Assembly (NCBI GenBank): GCA_032622095.1 | Contig: CP136061.1 | Location: 119,732,754 to 119,796,753 of the forward strand | Length of the DNA: 64,000 nucleotides | Direction of reading: 5' to 3' | Source: Siphonodentalium dalli | Taxonomy: Eukaryota > Mollusca > Scaphopoda > Gadilida > Siphonodentaliidae | Part shown: in pieces, positions 22,679 to 35,780 of the stretch | Position numbering within the stretch: position 1 is the first letter of the stretch | Layout: each line of letters starts with the position of its first letter | Position numbers and translations under genes: made by a program | Notes under the pieces: model-generated | The model's database searches: none | What the model was told of the DNA's origin: nothing | What the model saw: only the letters and a program-made list of their open reading frames with translations

Positions 22679-24268
22679 AATTTCCCCCATGCCTCCCAAC
22701 GGAGCTTTTTCTTCCAGTCCGGAAAGGAAGAATGTGATGCAAGATACCACCAAACCGCAATGTTTTTCGGGTAATACATGTGCTAACTGCATCACCATGA
22801 CATACCTTTCATATTCCTTTTCCAAAAATGAGAGATTTATTGAGAATATTCGGCTGGAGCCGACGGATTTTTAAACATTTTCAAACATTGGGTTGTGCTC
22901 GATCGAACTCCGGTCACACCGCACTCGCTGTCGTGGGAGCAAGTATTTCGTACCCTGACCAGCCTCGTACCCTCCGAAAAAGTAAATTCGTACCCTAGCG
23001 CGAAACTATTTAGATATTTCGATAAGGCGTGCGTTCAGTTTCTCATCTAATAACTTTGCTTATCTCATTTTTAACCGGGATTGAACGTATACTATGGAAC
23101 CCACAGTGATCTCTTGGACGTAAAAAATATACAGAAATAGAACAGAAACATGCCTGATGTCTTGGACGTAAAAGATACAGAAGTACAGTGGTAAAGACCC
23201 AGGACCCATTCCTTAAAACAGGGTGGACAAATTTATAATGTTATTAGATGAGAAACTGGAGTACGACACGGCGCATCGTGATGGAATACGACGATTGAAA
23301 ACTGTTAAATATGTTTATTTAATATGTATATAAATATATGTATATATATAACTTGATGTGCAATAAACTAAAATGTAATTGCGCTCGCTGCAACTGCTGC
23401 AGTTTCTGTTCACGGGAATGTATGTGCGATGGCAAACGCGCGAGCCTGTGGTGTGAATGATATGTATGCACATATTCTTGTTTTTTTTATTTGTAATATG
23501 TATTATTGTTCTTGATGTTTTTTATTGGCAAATAAAATATACATCAAAGTATTACACTATTTTCACACTGACAACTCTCCATACTATAATCGTTATCGGT
23601 CATAGGCCTCACTAAGTGTAAACCTCTATGACGCAATTTGTTTCCCAATGGCAAAGACCCAGGACCCATTCCTAAAACAGGGTGGACAAATTTATGTTAT
23701 TAGATGAGAACTGGATTACGACACGGCGCATAGTGATGGAATACGACGATTGAAAACACGTAAGTATGGTTATTTAATTCTTTTACGTCCAAGACATTAG
23801 GCATGTTTCTGTTCTATTTCTGTATCTTTTACGTCCAAGAGATCACTGTGGATTCCATAGTATACGTTCAATCCCGGTTAAAAATGAGATAAGCAAAGTT
23901 ATTAGATGAGAAACTGAACGCACGCCTTATTGAAATATCTAAATAGTTTCGCGCTAGAGTACGAATTTTACTTTTTCGGAGGGTACGAGCTGGTCAGGGT
24001 ACGAAAATACTTGCTCCCACGACAGCGAGTGCGGTGTGACCGGAGTTCGATCGAGCAAACCCAATGTTTAAAAAAACCGTCGGCTCCAGCCGAATATTCT
24101 CAATAAATCTCTCATTTTTTGGAAAAGAATATGAAAGGTATGTCAGGGTGATGCAGTAGTAGCACATGTATTACCCGAAAAACATCGCAGTTTGGTTGTA
24201 TCTTGCGTCACATTCTTCCTTTCCGGACTTGAAGAAAAAGCTCCGTTACCAGCGATGGGGAAAGTTGG
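22679..24268. mobile_element. Fold-back element with about 0.5-kb arms
   Basis: The left arm, from about 22679 (tttcccccatgc) to 23190, is inverted at 23778-24268, with shared blocks such as 'ttgagaatattcggctggag', 'gtcacaccgcactcgctgtc' and 'tctcttggacgtaaaa'. Between the arms a block of about 110 bp ('agacccaggacccattcc') is repeated directly at 23195-23300 and 23652-23757, separated by AT-rich sequence. No coding frame. A target duplication could not be fixed; both flanks contain a related phrase 'gattgacag.a.agta'. Confidence 0.8.
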
Positions 24269-25685
24269 ACTATACATTCAATGTATAGTCAATTTTGGAC
24301 TAGATTGACAGAAACAGTAATTGTGCCTTTTCTAGACCGACTGGGAAGCCGCCATTTGAATAGGTTGTCACGTGCAGTTATAGAACCAATCACGAATAGA
24401 CATCGCTTAACTATCCCCGATCCGTCTTGAAACTACTTGTCAAGTAGCAAAAAATAGCATATTTAAGTAGCTTATAATGCTATAAAAGTCGTTGGAATAT
24501 TCTAAACCACCCAAATTTAGCTACTCGAGATTTAGTGTGCACAGTGGGGGAAACGCCATGATGTCAAAAACCGAAAACAGGTTTACATGTAGATTACAGA
24601 ACTTGGAGCTATACACAATAAGCAATTTGGTTTTACTTTTGGACAATTTAGACTCGGAGAAAAAAATTATTACAAATAATTTTTTTTTCTTCTTCTTCTT
24701 TTTTAAACGAGTCCAGGAAATCAGGTCTGTTCTGAGCCTTTATTATACATAAATGTTTAATTGTTATTATTTAAAGAAATGTTGAACACATATGATGTCC
24801 GTTCTTGAATCACTTGATTTGTATCAAGAAAATAAACATCGTCACTCTATTTGCTATAGTTCGTTGGAAACTATACCATCGTGCGACTAATTCATATTCT
24901 AACATTTTCTAATATTTTGGCCCAAAAACACCTCCCTGGTCACAAGATGTATAACGGCAAACATTTTGTCCTAAATTTCCCTCAGGTGGTCGCACTTAAT
25001 CTGACAGTCATAGTAGCATTCCAGGTGCTTAATTATGTTCGCACTGAAAAATACAGAGAAGAAAAGATAACGGCTTGCCTGAAATCAATTGTCAAATTTC
25101 ACATTGTCAGATGTGCCTTCCTTGGCTGAAGTTTAGTGCGAAGAATTACCCAAAGATTTTTCTATCTTTACATATCGTCGTAACTATATATTTTATCACC
25201 TATTATCTTATTTTGTCTACCAAAAGTTCTTTCGGTATCGATAACAACAATATAGACCGAGCCAGACATAGACAATTTTAATCCTAAAACATAAGAACTA
25301 AGAACACGTAAGAAATCCTTACCAAATGTCCTTATGGCAGTGATATCTCCGCGGAGCGATGGGAGATAACTCTGCCTGGAGTTTGAGAATTAGACCCAAC
25401 TGTAATGTGCAGTCTATATTAATTATTATACAGTTAATGTTTGTGTTCGTGTCGCAGTCCTATTGATTTCGGTGGAGCTAGGGTACACGGAATGAGTTGC
25501 AAAATAATCGAAATCTGAATCTGGATGGTAAAAATTCATTGAACAGCTACAATGAGAGCACTTATTTTGCTTAGATGTGTACTCTCGTGTGGATTCTAGA
25601 ATGGATGTTCATCTGCGAGACCAGAGACGTCTCAATATCAATCCTAAATTGAGTAAATTTATATAACAGATTAATCTGCGGGTAG
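24269..25685. other. No gene seen
   Basis: A 23-bp palindrome (gactatacatt..aatgtatagtc) lies at 24270-24292. A poly-T/TTC stretch lies at 24680-24703. The frame 24492-24752 spans that low-complexity tract and is not convincing. Confidence 0.4.
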
Positions 25686-26693
<1,008 letters not shown>

Positions 26694-28057
26694 TATTCCA
26701 TCTGCGCACATATTATCCACCATGCAACTACGAAGAAGTGCGCACACTATTAGCTTTCCATGCGCATATGTTATCCACAACTGCGCACATGTTATCCTTT
26801 TTTGGAGTCATATGACAATGGCTGCGGACACACGTACCACAGTAGCGATGGCATAGTAGGTGTGACATTTTATTATGGTGGAGTTTGGTGACAATTGGTA
26901 ATCATTTTATCCAAAGGGTATTTAATTAACTACGGAAAAACGACTGCTGTGTGTGCCAGAACATGTGGAGGATTTGTGTCAATGTTAGCCCAAACTACAT
27001 TTCGAAGTAACGATGGTTTTGTCTTGTTTTGTTTAATTTCGAGGAATCATACCGCATCAGATGAATTCAGCCCAAATATATTGACGGGTGCTAAGGGTCT
27101 GCCTATATACCGATCAATATAAAAGCGGTCCTCATAAAAGCCGAACATTATTTCGAAATCAAGGCCGTGGAACAGCTGCAGAAAAGCATTGTTACAGCGA
27201 TAACGCTATGCCCACAAGAGAATTTGGTATTAAAATGAAGTTTATCATCTATTGCACAACACAAATCTATTAATTCGAGCGAAGCTGCAACTAATGCAAC
27301 ATAGAGACCGATTAACCCACCCATGCGAAGGCGCCACGAAACACGAAAGACTGCGTTCGACATCAATGTTTAGAATTTAGTTTTCTCGATAAATACGCTA
27401 GCAAACAATTATTATATATCAATTGGCACAGTGGAATACTGCGCATTCGTTTTAGCTACAACATGGCTGTTTTAGTACGAATACTGTAACGGCGAACACG
27501 AAAAAAACGCGCCTATGCAAACAGCTAAAAATAGACTCGATGTTTACAATAACAGTATTGATTTCAGCTGATATATTCCATATATATAATGCGGTGTGTA
27601 GGATATCAAAATGTAGGATTTGACACATGGAATGTAATGATGTCCGAATGGCTCAACCACCCAGTGAAATGGTTGCATAAATTCGCTCAAAGAGAGAGCG
27701 CTACTTTTTCTCGTAAAAAATAGAATGGCTGACAGAAGCGTTTTATCGGTCCAACTAAGCCTGTTTTTAGCAGCACTTCATCCACAAAATACGATTATAC
27801 CATGTATCAGTAGACGAATCAAACTTAGTGTGATTTTTTAAAGGTTTTGCGCTTTTCATTTGTTATAAATCGCACTTATTTTTTTTATTTCAGTTGTGAC
27901 TAAAAGCGCAGATGCCGGAAGCCGGTGTCCGGTGATTACAAGCCAAGTTATAAAATAGATTAACTGGTTTGAACGCATGAATATGTCAATGGTCAGACTG
28001 TTCAAAAGAATATTCAAATCAAATAGTGTTCATAGACTGAAAAACTTACATGTCCGA
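26694..28057. other. Inverted-repeat relics, no gene seen
   Basis: 'tgcgcacat.ttatcc' repeats occur at 26703, 26762 and 26783. From 26812 a stretch of about 76 bp is the inverse of 34670-34742. From about 26945 to 27108 the sequence is the inverse of about 38005-38135. These connect this segment to the relic complex at 31.9-38.2 kb. No credible coding frame. Confidence 0.55.
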
Positions 28058-28626
28058 TGGTCATACGAAGTGGAGGATCTCATAGTATTAGCCGGTCATA
28101 CGTGTAGGAGGTTCTCATATGAACATATTATCCGCCGGTGATACGCAAGGGAGGTTTTCATATTATCCGCTGGTTATACACGGGGAGGTTCTAATATTAT
28201 CAGCTGGTCATATGCGGGGGGGGGGGGTTTCTCATATGAACATATTATCCGCCAGTCATACGCGGTGGAGGTTCTCATATTATCCTCGGACATCTGCGGG
28301 GGAGGTTCTCATATTATCCACCGGTCATACGGAGGACGTTTTCATATGAACATATTATCCACCAGTCATACGCGGCGGAGGTTCATATTATTCACCGGTC
28401 ATACACGGGGGAGATTCTCATATGCAAGGGAGGTTCTCATATTACCCACCGGTCATGTGTGTGGGATGTTCTCATATGAACATATTATCCGCCGGTCATA
28501 TGATGTGGAGGTTCTCATATTATCTACCGTTCATACGCGGGGGAGGTTCTCATATTATCCGTCGGTCATATGCTGGGGAGAGTCTCATAATATCCACCAG
28601 TCATACGAGGGGGAGGTTCTCATAGT
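28058..28626 (+). repeat. Minisatellite with a 35-bp unit
   Basis: About fifteen variant units of the type 'ggtcatacgcgg.ggaggtt' + 'ctcatattatccgcc', some with an inserted 'gaacatattatc'. A run of 12 G occurs at 28216-28227. The open frames here simply read through the repeat. Confidence 0.9.
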
Positions 28627-28894
28627 AGACCACCCTGTGCCCCAACGCTCCTTATGGGAAACTTCCCAAAGTTAGTGAAAACAATGAGCCAATGTGTTTT
28701 CTTACCATCTGTGCATATCCCGTTTGGATACTCGATCCCATATACAAGAAACAACAATGACCTTATTTACCAATATCTCTCCGTCGTTCTCTCGGTTGTA
28801 CGAATTACCCTATGGGATACTCGCATACATAAATGAAAGATGCCACACAGCCACAAACATTGTATTGCTGCAAACACGGATGCGAGAAGGTTAA

Positions 28895-29165
28895 AGGTAC
28901 TCAATCTGATTCGATGGTCCCCATATAATCAGATTCAAAAAACATTTTTAGAAATGCCACTTCAGTTACCAATTAATTTCCCTAAAATATTCCTAACTAC
29001 TCTCCGGAGTATAGTACAAAATTGCCCGAAACGTGTTATTTAACGACATGTTGTTCGATGAAATTTGGCCTTATTGTCCACATAAAGCCTCTTTATTTTA
29101 GTGATCCATTTTCATCCCCAATTTGGTCCCACGCCAGCAACTTGTCGACTAGGGGAGACCAAATT
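28895..29165 (+). mobile_element. TTAA-family (T) fragment
   Basis: Begins TTAA|AGGTACTCAATCTGA at 28891 as in the element 19806-20373, and shares 'atggtccccatat.atcagatt' and 'aaaattgcccgaaac', then 'ccaatttggtccca'. The far end is not clear, so only a fragment is called. Confidence 0.6.
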
Positions 29166-29174
29166 CACGTTTCA

Positions 29175-29535
29175 TAGCCAATTACGCATAAGCGTAATTC
29201 CATTACTCTCAATCATAAAGCTTCAGCGTAATTCAGATTTCCATTACATTTAAGCTTAATGGCATTGCGCTTTAGTATAATTCAAATTCCATATTTAAAA
29301 ACTCTCCTGGACCTAAAATGGAAGCAGCCCATTACTGATGCTAGTAACTTTTAATATATATCTATACCTTAGATGATACCATTATATGTAAGGTATAGTA
29401 AGGTTATGAAAACATATTACGGTTAAGGTTAATGGCATTACCGCCATTACGATTAAGCGTATAATGGAGTTGTGAATGAGGCTATTATGCTTAAGCGTAG
29501 TGGTGTATTACACCGAAGCGTAATTAACTAGTAAA
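29175..29535. repeat. AAGCGTAAT-rich imperfect inverted repeat
   Basis: 'attacgcataagcgtaattc' (from 29181) and 'cttaatggcatt' on the left are mirrored by 'attaagcgtataatgg' and 'gcttaagcgtagtggtgtatt' on the right. Strongly diverged; class unknown. Confidence 0.45.
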
Positions 29536-29801
29536 TATGAATTTGGCCTCTAATAGTCGACTGTCTATTGGGACACTAATAATTCTCAATCTATAAAATC
29601 TATTTCAAACTCAAGATGGGTTCCTTGATATATAACAACCAGACCAGATGGCAGGCAGATAACATACCGATTATCTCGATTACACCAGTCTGTCTAACTC
29701 ATGCAGCCAAGTGACCATGGTACCCCCTCTGATTTTATTAGCCTTTTTTATTCATTGTTGACACATTTGAAAATCAGCATTCCACTTTCTTCCGATATTT
29801 G

Positions 29802-30319
29802 CAGGGGGGGGGGGGTCGGAAAACAATTTCAGGCACGTATGGCATTTTTTCCCTTTCGATCATTTTTTGTACCCACCCACCCCCCACCGCCAAATTTTTT
29901 TCCGTTTTCGGCAGTTTTTTCCGACCATTTTTTTGACACCCACCCCCCCCTTTTAACACTAAAACAGAGATTTGCGGGGGGAAATTCACTGTAAACAGCT
30001 GTATATGAATTTCTGTGCATACTATTTATCATGGATGTTAACATGGACATGTAAATAGGAATGAGTCATTTTGAGGTCATTCGGCCAAAAAAACATGGCT
30101 GCCAGCGGCTAACTTGGATTTCAAAATTTGCAACAAAATACAACACGATAACTGCCTGCATTCAGTTTACAGTTAGAATTACATTATTTCTCTCATTCAA
30201 AGTGGTTTTGAAGCCCAACTCATTGCCAAAACCCTAAAAAACACGCAGAATTTTTTTTTTAGTTGCGGAAAAAAATGCTTGTTGGTGGCTTTGACCACCC
30301 ACCCCCCCCCCCCCCCCTG
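29802..30319 (-). mobile_element. Poly-G-ended MITE (family P), copy 2
   Basis: A 518-bp inverted copy of 9639-10172, CAGGGG..CCCCTG ends, flanked by the 7-bp direct repeat ATATTTG (29795-29801, 30320-30326). The two copies agree along their whole length apart from homopolymer lengths, scattered substitutions and small indels. Confidence 0.85.
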
Positions 30320-30404
30320 ATATTTGAACGAAATGCAACTCGGCCAAATTCCTGTTCGTATCTATCCACATATGTCCTGAATTCCACTCAATTGTTTTAT
30401 TTAA

Positions 30405-30690
30405 AGGTACCGATTCCAACAACAACATTTTTAGAATCCCCTTCGTGCAGTTATCGGAATCGATTAATTGCCGAAAATAATGCTAACCGCTGTCAAATAT
30501 GGTATAAAATTGCCCGAAATTGTTATATTTATCAACATGTTGAGACCAAATTTGGACTTGGTATAAACAGAAAGCCGATTCATTTTAGAGTTATCTATCT
30601 TCATCCGCAATTTGGTCCGATACCGACAACTCGTCGACTCTTTACTAGACCAGTAATACTCGATTGCAAAACATAATAGATTTAAAACAT
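30405..30690 (+). mobile_element. TTAA-family (T) fragment
   Basis: Begins TTAA|AGGTACCGATTCCAACAAC at 30401 and matches the inverted 19806-20373 copy ('cagttatc.gaa.cgattaattgcc', 'ataaaattgccc.aaa.tgttat') and the 28895 fragment ('gcaatttggtccga.accg'). The right end was not found. Confidence 0.6.
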
Positions 30691-31880
30691 CCATTTCTAA
30701 TAAATCTGGCCTTTGATTGGTGGGTTCCTCGGCTCGAATCTAATACTTCTGACCGCCCAATCCATATAAATAAAAATCTGCACACCAAAAGAAAAAAGGT
30801 GCAGTATCCCTTAATATCACATTCCTCATTCAATAATCTCCAAACTGTATATCTAGTTTCAATCGTAGTTACACGTCACACAGCCCCCACCATTTTCCAA
30901 TTGTACATCCGTCTTTGCTGCTGCCATATTGCAACTGCTGAATTTTTTTTTAAAGTTATAGAAAAAATGTACATCCTTCTTTGCTGCTGCCATATTCCAA
31001 CTGCTGAATTTTCTTTAAAAGTTATAGAAAAAATAGCCCACCACCCACAGTCATCTCTGGTTGTTTTTTTGCTATCATCGGTACACACATATAGCGAGCA
31101 CACGTCCGTATCGAATCTACCTCTTCGTTAAACCGATTATAACCCATGGTGTAATCGGTGCATCGATCTCAGTCGTAACGTCGCTAATGAATCCATGTGT
31201 CAAACGTCAACCGAAATTGCAGAACAGATGTGACCGAGCTCAATTAGTTTATGCTAAATAGCTCATGGGTAATCTGATGCATGCATCTTAGTTTTCTTGT
31301 AATTAATATGCCACAGTCATGACAGTAAGCCATGTCGCCCTCTGCAAATTCGCAGAATGAGTCTTCCAAGCTCTACCAGCGACGGTCGATCTCTCAAGGA
31401 TGTATCTAGCTGAATGTCCTGTCGATGTCGATCCTTACTCAGCACGCAGTGTTATATTTTGCATGCTAACACACAAGTCCACTTTATAACTTAATGAATA
31501 ACTCATTTCTGTCAACAGCCATGATTGTTCTTACTAAGAACAAATCGCCCGTGTAATTTATCAGCAAATGTAAGTGAGTCAAACCTTATGCGTAGAACAA
31601 AACGTCGCAAAATATAAAACGCAATTGGGGAACTATCTTAATACGCATTGGGGAATTGTCTTAATACCCATGCAATATTAATATAAGTAGATAAACATGC
31701 ATGCATTGAGATCATATACAAACGTGCCACATGCATGATATGTGAGTTAATGAGGAATTGCCACCAGGGCACGATCAAACACAATTATGCACGATATATC
31801 GTGCAATTATATATATATATCGTAGCGAATACAATTCAGCAAATCGTAATGCGTAGAGATCAACCATGGTGAAAGGCAAT
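30691..31880. other. No gene seen; a 70-bp tandem duplication
   Basis: 'tgtacatcc.tctttgctgctgccatatt' is repeated at 30903 and 30968 with 'aaagttatagaaaaaat' after each. (AT)n lies at 31807-31820. Open frames at 30664-31131 are opposite each other and derive from the duplication. Confidence 0.5.
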
Positions 31881-31884
31881 GGGT

Positions 31885-34742
31885 TAATAGTCTGGTCGAT
31901 AAACTAAAATTTTAGGGTCAACCTAGAATAAATTTGGACTAAGTTGGTTTCTATTCCATTTTGAAGAGGAATATATCCTCTATAATATATCCAAAATCCG
32001 CTAAAATCCGCTATGAGCATTTTCTGTAATCCAAGATGGCGTCCATGATGGCCGTTGGTATCGAAAAATTCTGAATTTCTGTGGTAGGTGCGCCAACTAA
32101 TACCAAATTAGTAATAAAATAAAATACACACAAACAGTGCTTAGTGGTAAACCATATCGCTAGATTGTCTGCCCCAATATGGCCGCCAAAATGTACAAAA
32201 TCGAATGAAATTTACAATTTGTTGAAAATTGAATAGCTAGTCATACAAAAACGAACAAGCCCTTGAATTATACGAGGTAGAATGATTTCAGAGTATAAGG
32301 AGAGCCTTTAATAATATATGTAAGGATTCTCTCTAATGTATTTTGCGAGAGAGCAAACGAAAGCAGGTCTCATACAACGATTAAATATGGACTTTTTGGA
32401 CGCCAAGAAACAGAAGAATAACGCAGTTTTATCTGTACTGTTTATCTTGAATCGTGTAATATATGTGTAATTAAACAGTTAAATGTGATCTAAAAGGGAT
32501 GTATTGATTATGTGACCATTTCTATAAGCAGAAATGTATGTAATGAAAACAGTCTCACGAATGTGACCGATAATCATTTATATTTAAATCTACAACACCA
32601 AATCTGTCAAAATTCACTACTATATAACAGTATGAGAGCTATTAATATGGTACTAGGTAAAATGTCTAGATCCTATTGTCCGTGTCTTAAAATAGTAGTC
32701 ATAGTTGCCTCCGGTCAAGTTATTAAATACGGATATTTCGCTTTTATCACACAAATACATGGTGGTATATATACCATGAACGCAATTTATCAAAATACAA
32801 AGGAGAACAATAGACTATCTTCAATAAATTCTCAACATAACCAAATTTGCCTACATACTCTGTGGCAGAGACTGTCTTTATACCTGGAAATTATATGTGC
32901 TTAAATGCACTAAGGCCACATATACGCGAAACGTGTGGCCTTTTCTGCAACCGTATCGCCGCGTTTAACCATTCTCCCTAATGTTACACATATTTGCTGC
33001 ATACAAAACCATAAATAACAACATTGAGTGAAAGGTGAACGCAGAACTAATAACTTTAAACGCTGATGGCCTGATATTTAGCGCAAGTATGTGGGTGGCA
33101 ATGGTAATATAATTTCAAACAACAAGATGCTGAAAACTAATAGTGTGCATTGCGTGGTACATATTCCAGTTGTTAAGTGCCGATTGAAGGAATTTGAACA
33201 AAATTGCCTAATAAAAAACCGGTTTGGAAGCAGCATGAAAATTACTATTAAATAAAATGTACGATGCACAGTCTCTTCGATCTAGCGAGATAGGGTACTA
33301 TTCTGTTGAAGAGATGAGTGTTTCTTTACAGTATAATCAGCATTACGACATACGTGTATGGTTTATTATCACGGAGACTGTTGAAAATTCCAGAAATATA
33401 ACTAGTATTTACACAGCAAAGGTGTGCACTTCAGTTTCTGCGTTACATTTAATAATTAAAGGTACGGTTGGCCTTGGCGGTGGGTATCCTGTGAAAATAT
33501 TTTCACCCATCAAAAAGCGCCACAAACAGAAAGAACATCAAAATGTAGACAGACTTTGTCCGTATATAAATAAGAAATATCGCATAAACAGTATGTTATT
33601 CTCATATGTTTAACCATTGTTATGTAAACAAAAGCATAAAAAGTTACTTTTCTGGTGTTTGTTTATATTATGATGGTAAACATAAAGAGCGTTCTTTGTT
33701 AGTGAATTCCTGATATGGAACTAATAAAGAGCGTTTATGCCATTTGTGTGTGATTGGCCAGTAGCATTGTGCTGTCATCTGTAACTTAATCAGGCTCTTG
33801 CTTAGGTAACATATAGTAGGTAGTTATGATGACATGCTGTTTACGCGATGGTCATGGTATATATGAACGAAACTGTATGCGTTTTAATGTTTTTCTGTTT
33901 TCGGTGTTTGGAACAAATATGAATATTTTCGACAATTAAGGCCTCACGTGCCTTTAATCATCATTCCAAATGAAACTACCACGCACTGTGTGACGAAATA
34001 TTACTTCGTGTGTTGCATGCCCGAAATAACTGTGTTTGGCCCGACGGTTAATTTTAATTGGATGCATTCTAAGCAGAAAACCCGAACGTAAATTATTGGG
34101 TTAACGTGCGTTGCAGTGATCGATAATCATTCAGATAGATCTGTATTAAGTATATGTGTACGTTTAAAGATATATAACAACATACTTGTAAATTAACAAT
34201 GTGTATTTTCGCTTATAGGTGGTTATCCAATATGTTGCTTTCGTTGTAGCATGGATTGGAGTTGCGGCCATTTTGACAGCCATTTCATCGCCGCGATTGC
34301 ACTATTTTCTGTCCTTGTCACTCTAAGTTCACACAAACTGGTATATATCGGATGGAGGATTAATGCGTTCTGGTGTCGCTGATGAGGGATATTGTAGAAA
34401 AACGTACTTCACAAGGTCGAAAAATGTTAATATAATTTCAAACAACATACATACTCTGTGGCAGAGACAGTCTTTATTTGGGCAACATTTGGGCATTTTT
34501 TTAAATCTCTGTAAAAAAGTTTGCTCAAAGCGGATTTTAGCCGATTTTAGATATCTTGTCAAACCTTTTATCGACCAGACTATAATTGGTCCAGTCGACT
34601 CATTGTGCGGAAACTCAGCCGGCAACATTGCTTGCCATGGCATATTAATTTTGACGACCAATTGTCCCCAAACTCCACCATAATAAATGGTCACACCTAC
34701 TATGCCATCGCTACTGTGGTACGTGTGTCCGCAGCCAATGGA
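31885..34742. repeat. Relic inverted-repeat complex
   Basis: 'tagtctggtcgataaa' with 'aaaatccgctaaaatccgct' and 'tgagca' at 31888-32015 is inverted at 34527-34580. 'acatactctgtggcagagac' occurs directly at 32851 and 34447, and 'gttaatataatttcaaacaac'-like sequence at 33104 and 34425. The outer 34670-34742 block is the inverse of 26812-26890. Several nested, decayed fold-back elements are likely; no transposase frame is recognisable. Confidence 0.5.
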
Positions 34743-34895
34743 AATTTAATTTCTTCGGCATTACCCTAAGAGATCAAGCGGGTTTGGTTGTTGTAATTGG
34801 TGAGTAATAGAGTCCTTATCACAGGTGTAACAAGAAAACTAAGATGCATGCATCAGGTCGGCCGTGAACTATCTACCATAGAATTGTTGTAGCTA

Positions 34896-35278
34896 TCGAT
34901 TATACATTTTGAAACACCTGTCTGTATGTATGTATGTATGTGTGTATGCGTGAATGCATGTGTGTATGTGTTATAGACTCTAACACTGCTCGAATTTGGT
35001 ATTTAACGTGTCAACTTGACCTCGCTCATAGGCATGTTTCTGGACCTTGACCGATCCGACTAAAAATTTGTGTGTAGGACTACTTCGATCCCGGGAGCAA
35101 TATGGACGGGTCCAATTTCACGTGGGACCATGTTCTCGAACGTGCTGATATAGGCATGTTTCTGGACCAATTGAACAATAGTTTGGCCAGACGCTGTATA
35201 TACTGGGTACTGTCCAGATGGAGGCGATCACAATAAAAATCCCTAACTAGCCCGAACGAAGTCGAGTACATCAGCTAG
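34896..35278 (+). mobile_element. Helitron-like non-autonomous element E
   Basis: Starts A|TCGATTATACATTTTG, then a CTG/TATG microsatellite (34920-34960), and ends with a hairpin (CCCGAACGAAGTCGAG), a spacer and CTAG (35275-35278), followed by T, which belongs to element D. It has a body of its own with 'gg.catgtttctggacc' repeated at 35031 and 35153. No coding capacity. Confidence 0.65.
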
Positions 35279-35780
35279 TTTAATATATATTTTGGACATT
35301 TGTCTGTCTGTTTGTCTGTTAGCTATGGCCGGGAAAACTGCCGGACAGATTTGACGAAATTTGATACCTAGGGGAAATTATTTCCAGGGAGTATTTTGGA
35401 CGGGTCAAATCTTGATCCCGACCTGACTCTGACATTCAAAAAGATCAATTCAAGGTCAAATCTGGTAAAACGGAAGTATTTCAACGAAATTTGATACCTA
35501 CTGTTACTTTTGTCCCAGGAGTGTTTCGGGTGGGTCAAATCATGACCCTGACCTGATCTTGACATTCAAAATTGTCAATTCAAGGTCAAATCGGGTATAA
35601 AGCCGGGCGGATTTCGACGGGTACTTTTGTCGTGACTTTTGTCCGGGGAGTGTTTTGGACGGGTCAAATCGTGACCCCGACATGACCTTCACCTTTAAAA
35701 TAGTCAATTCAAGGTTAAATCGCGCATTTCTCCGAAAATCAGAGGGGAACATCCCGGACGAAGTGGGGTCCACGAGCTAC
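35279..35780 (+). mobile_element. Helitron-like non-autonomous element D
   Basis: Abuts the CTAG of element E directly. It begins TTTAATATATATTTTGGAC (TC apparently mutated to TT), has a short TCTG array (35302-35319) and ends with a hairpin (CCCGGACGAAGTGGGG), a spacer and CTAC|T (35777-35780), a one-base variant of CTAG. The body has three units of about 115-120 bp with 'tcaaggtcaaatc' and 'gacgggtcaaatc', closely related to element A. Confidence 0.65.

Noticed and set aside
24660-24752. Gene frame ending 24752
   Set aside because: Its last third is translated from a poly-T/TTC tract; no other support.
28119-28675. Plus-strand frames of 67-136 residues in the 35-bp repeat
   Set aside because: They follow from the tandem repeat and overlap each other in different frames.
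30263-31131. Two plus-strand frames of 137 and 155 residues
   Set aside because: The first starts inside the poly-C end of MITE P and crosses a TTAA-family fragment; the second spans a 70-bp tandem duplication.
34370-34410. Hammerhead ribozyme (ctgatga ... gaaa)
   Set aside because: Core words occur, but I could not pair stem II or find a third stem with the cleavage site.
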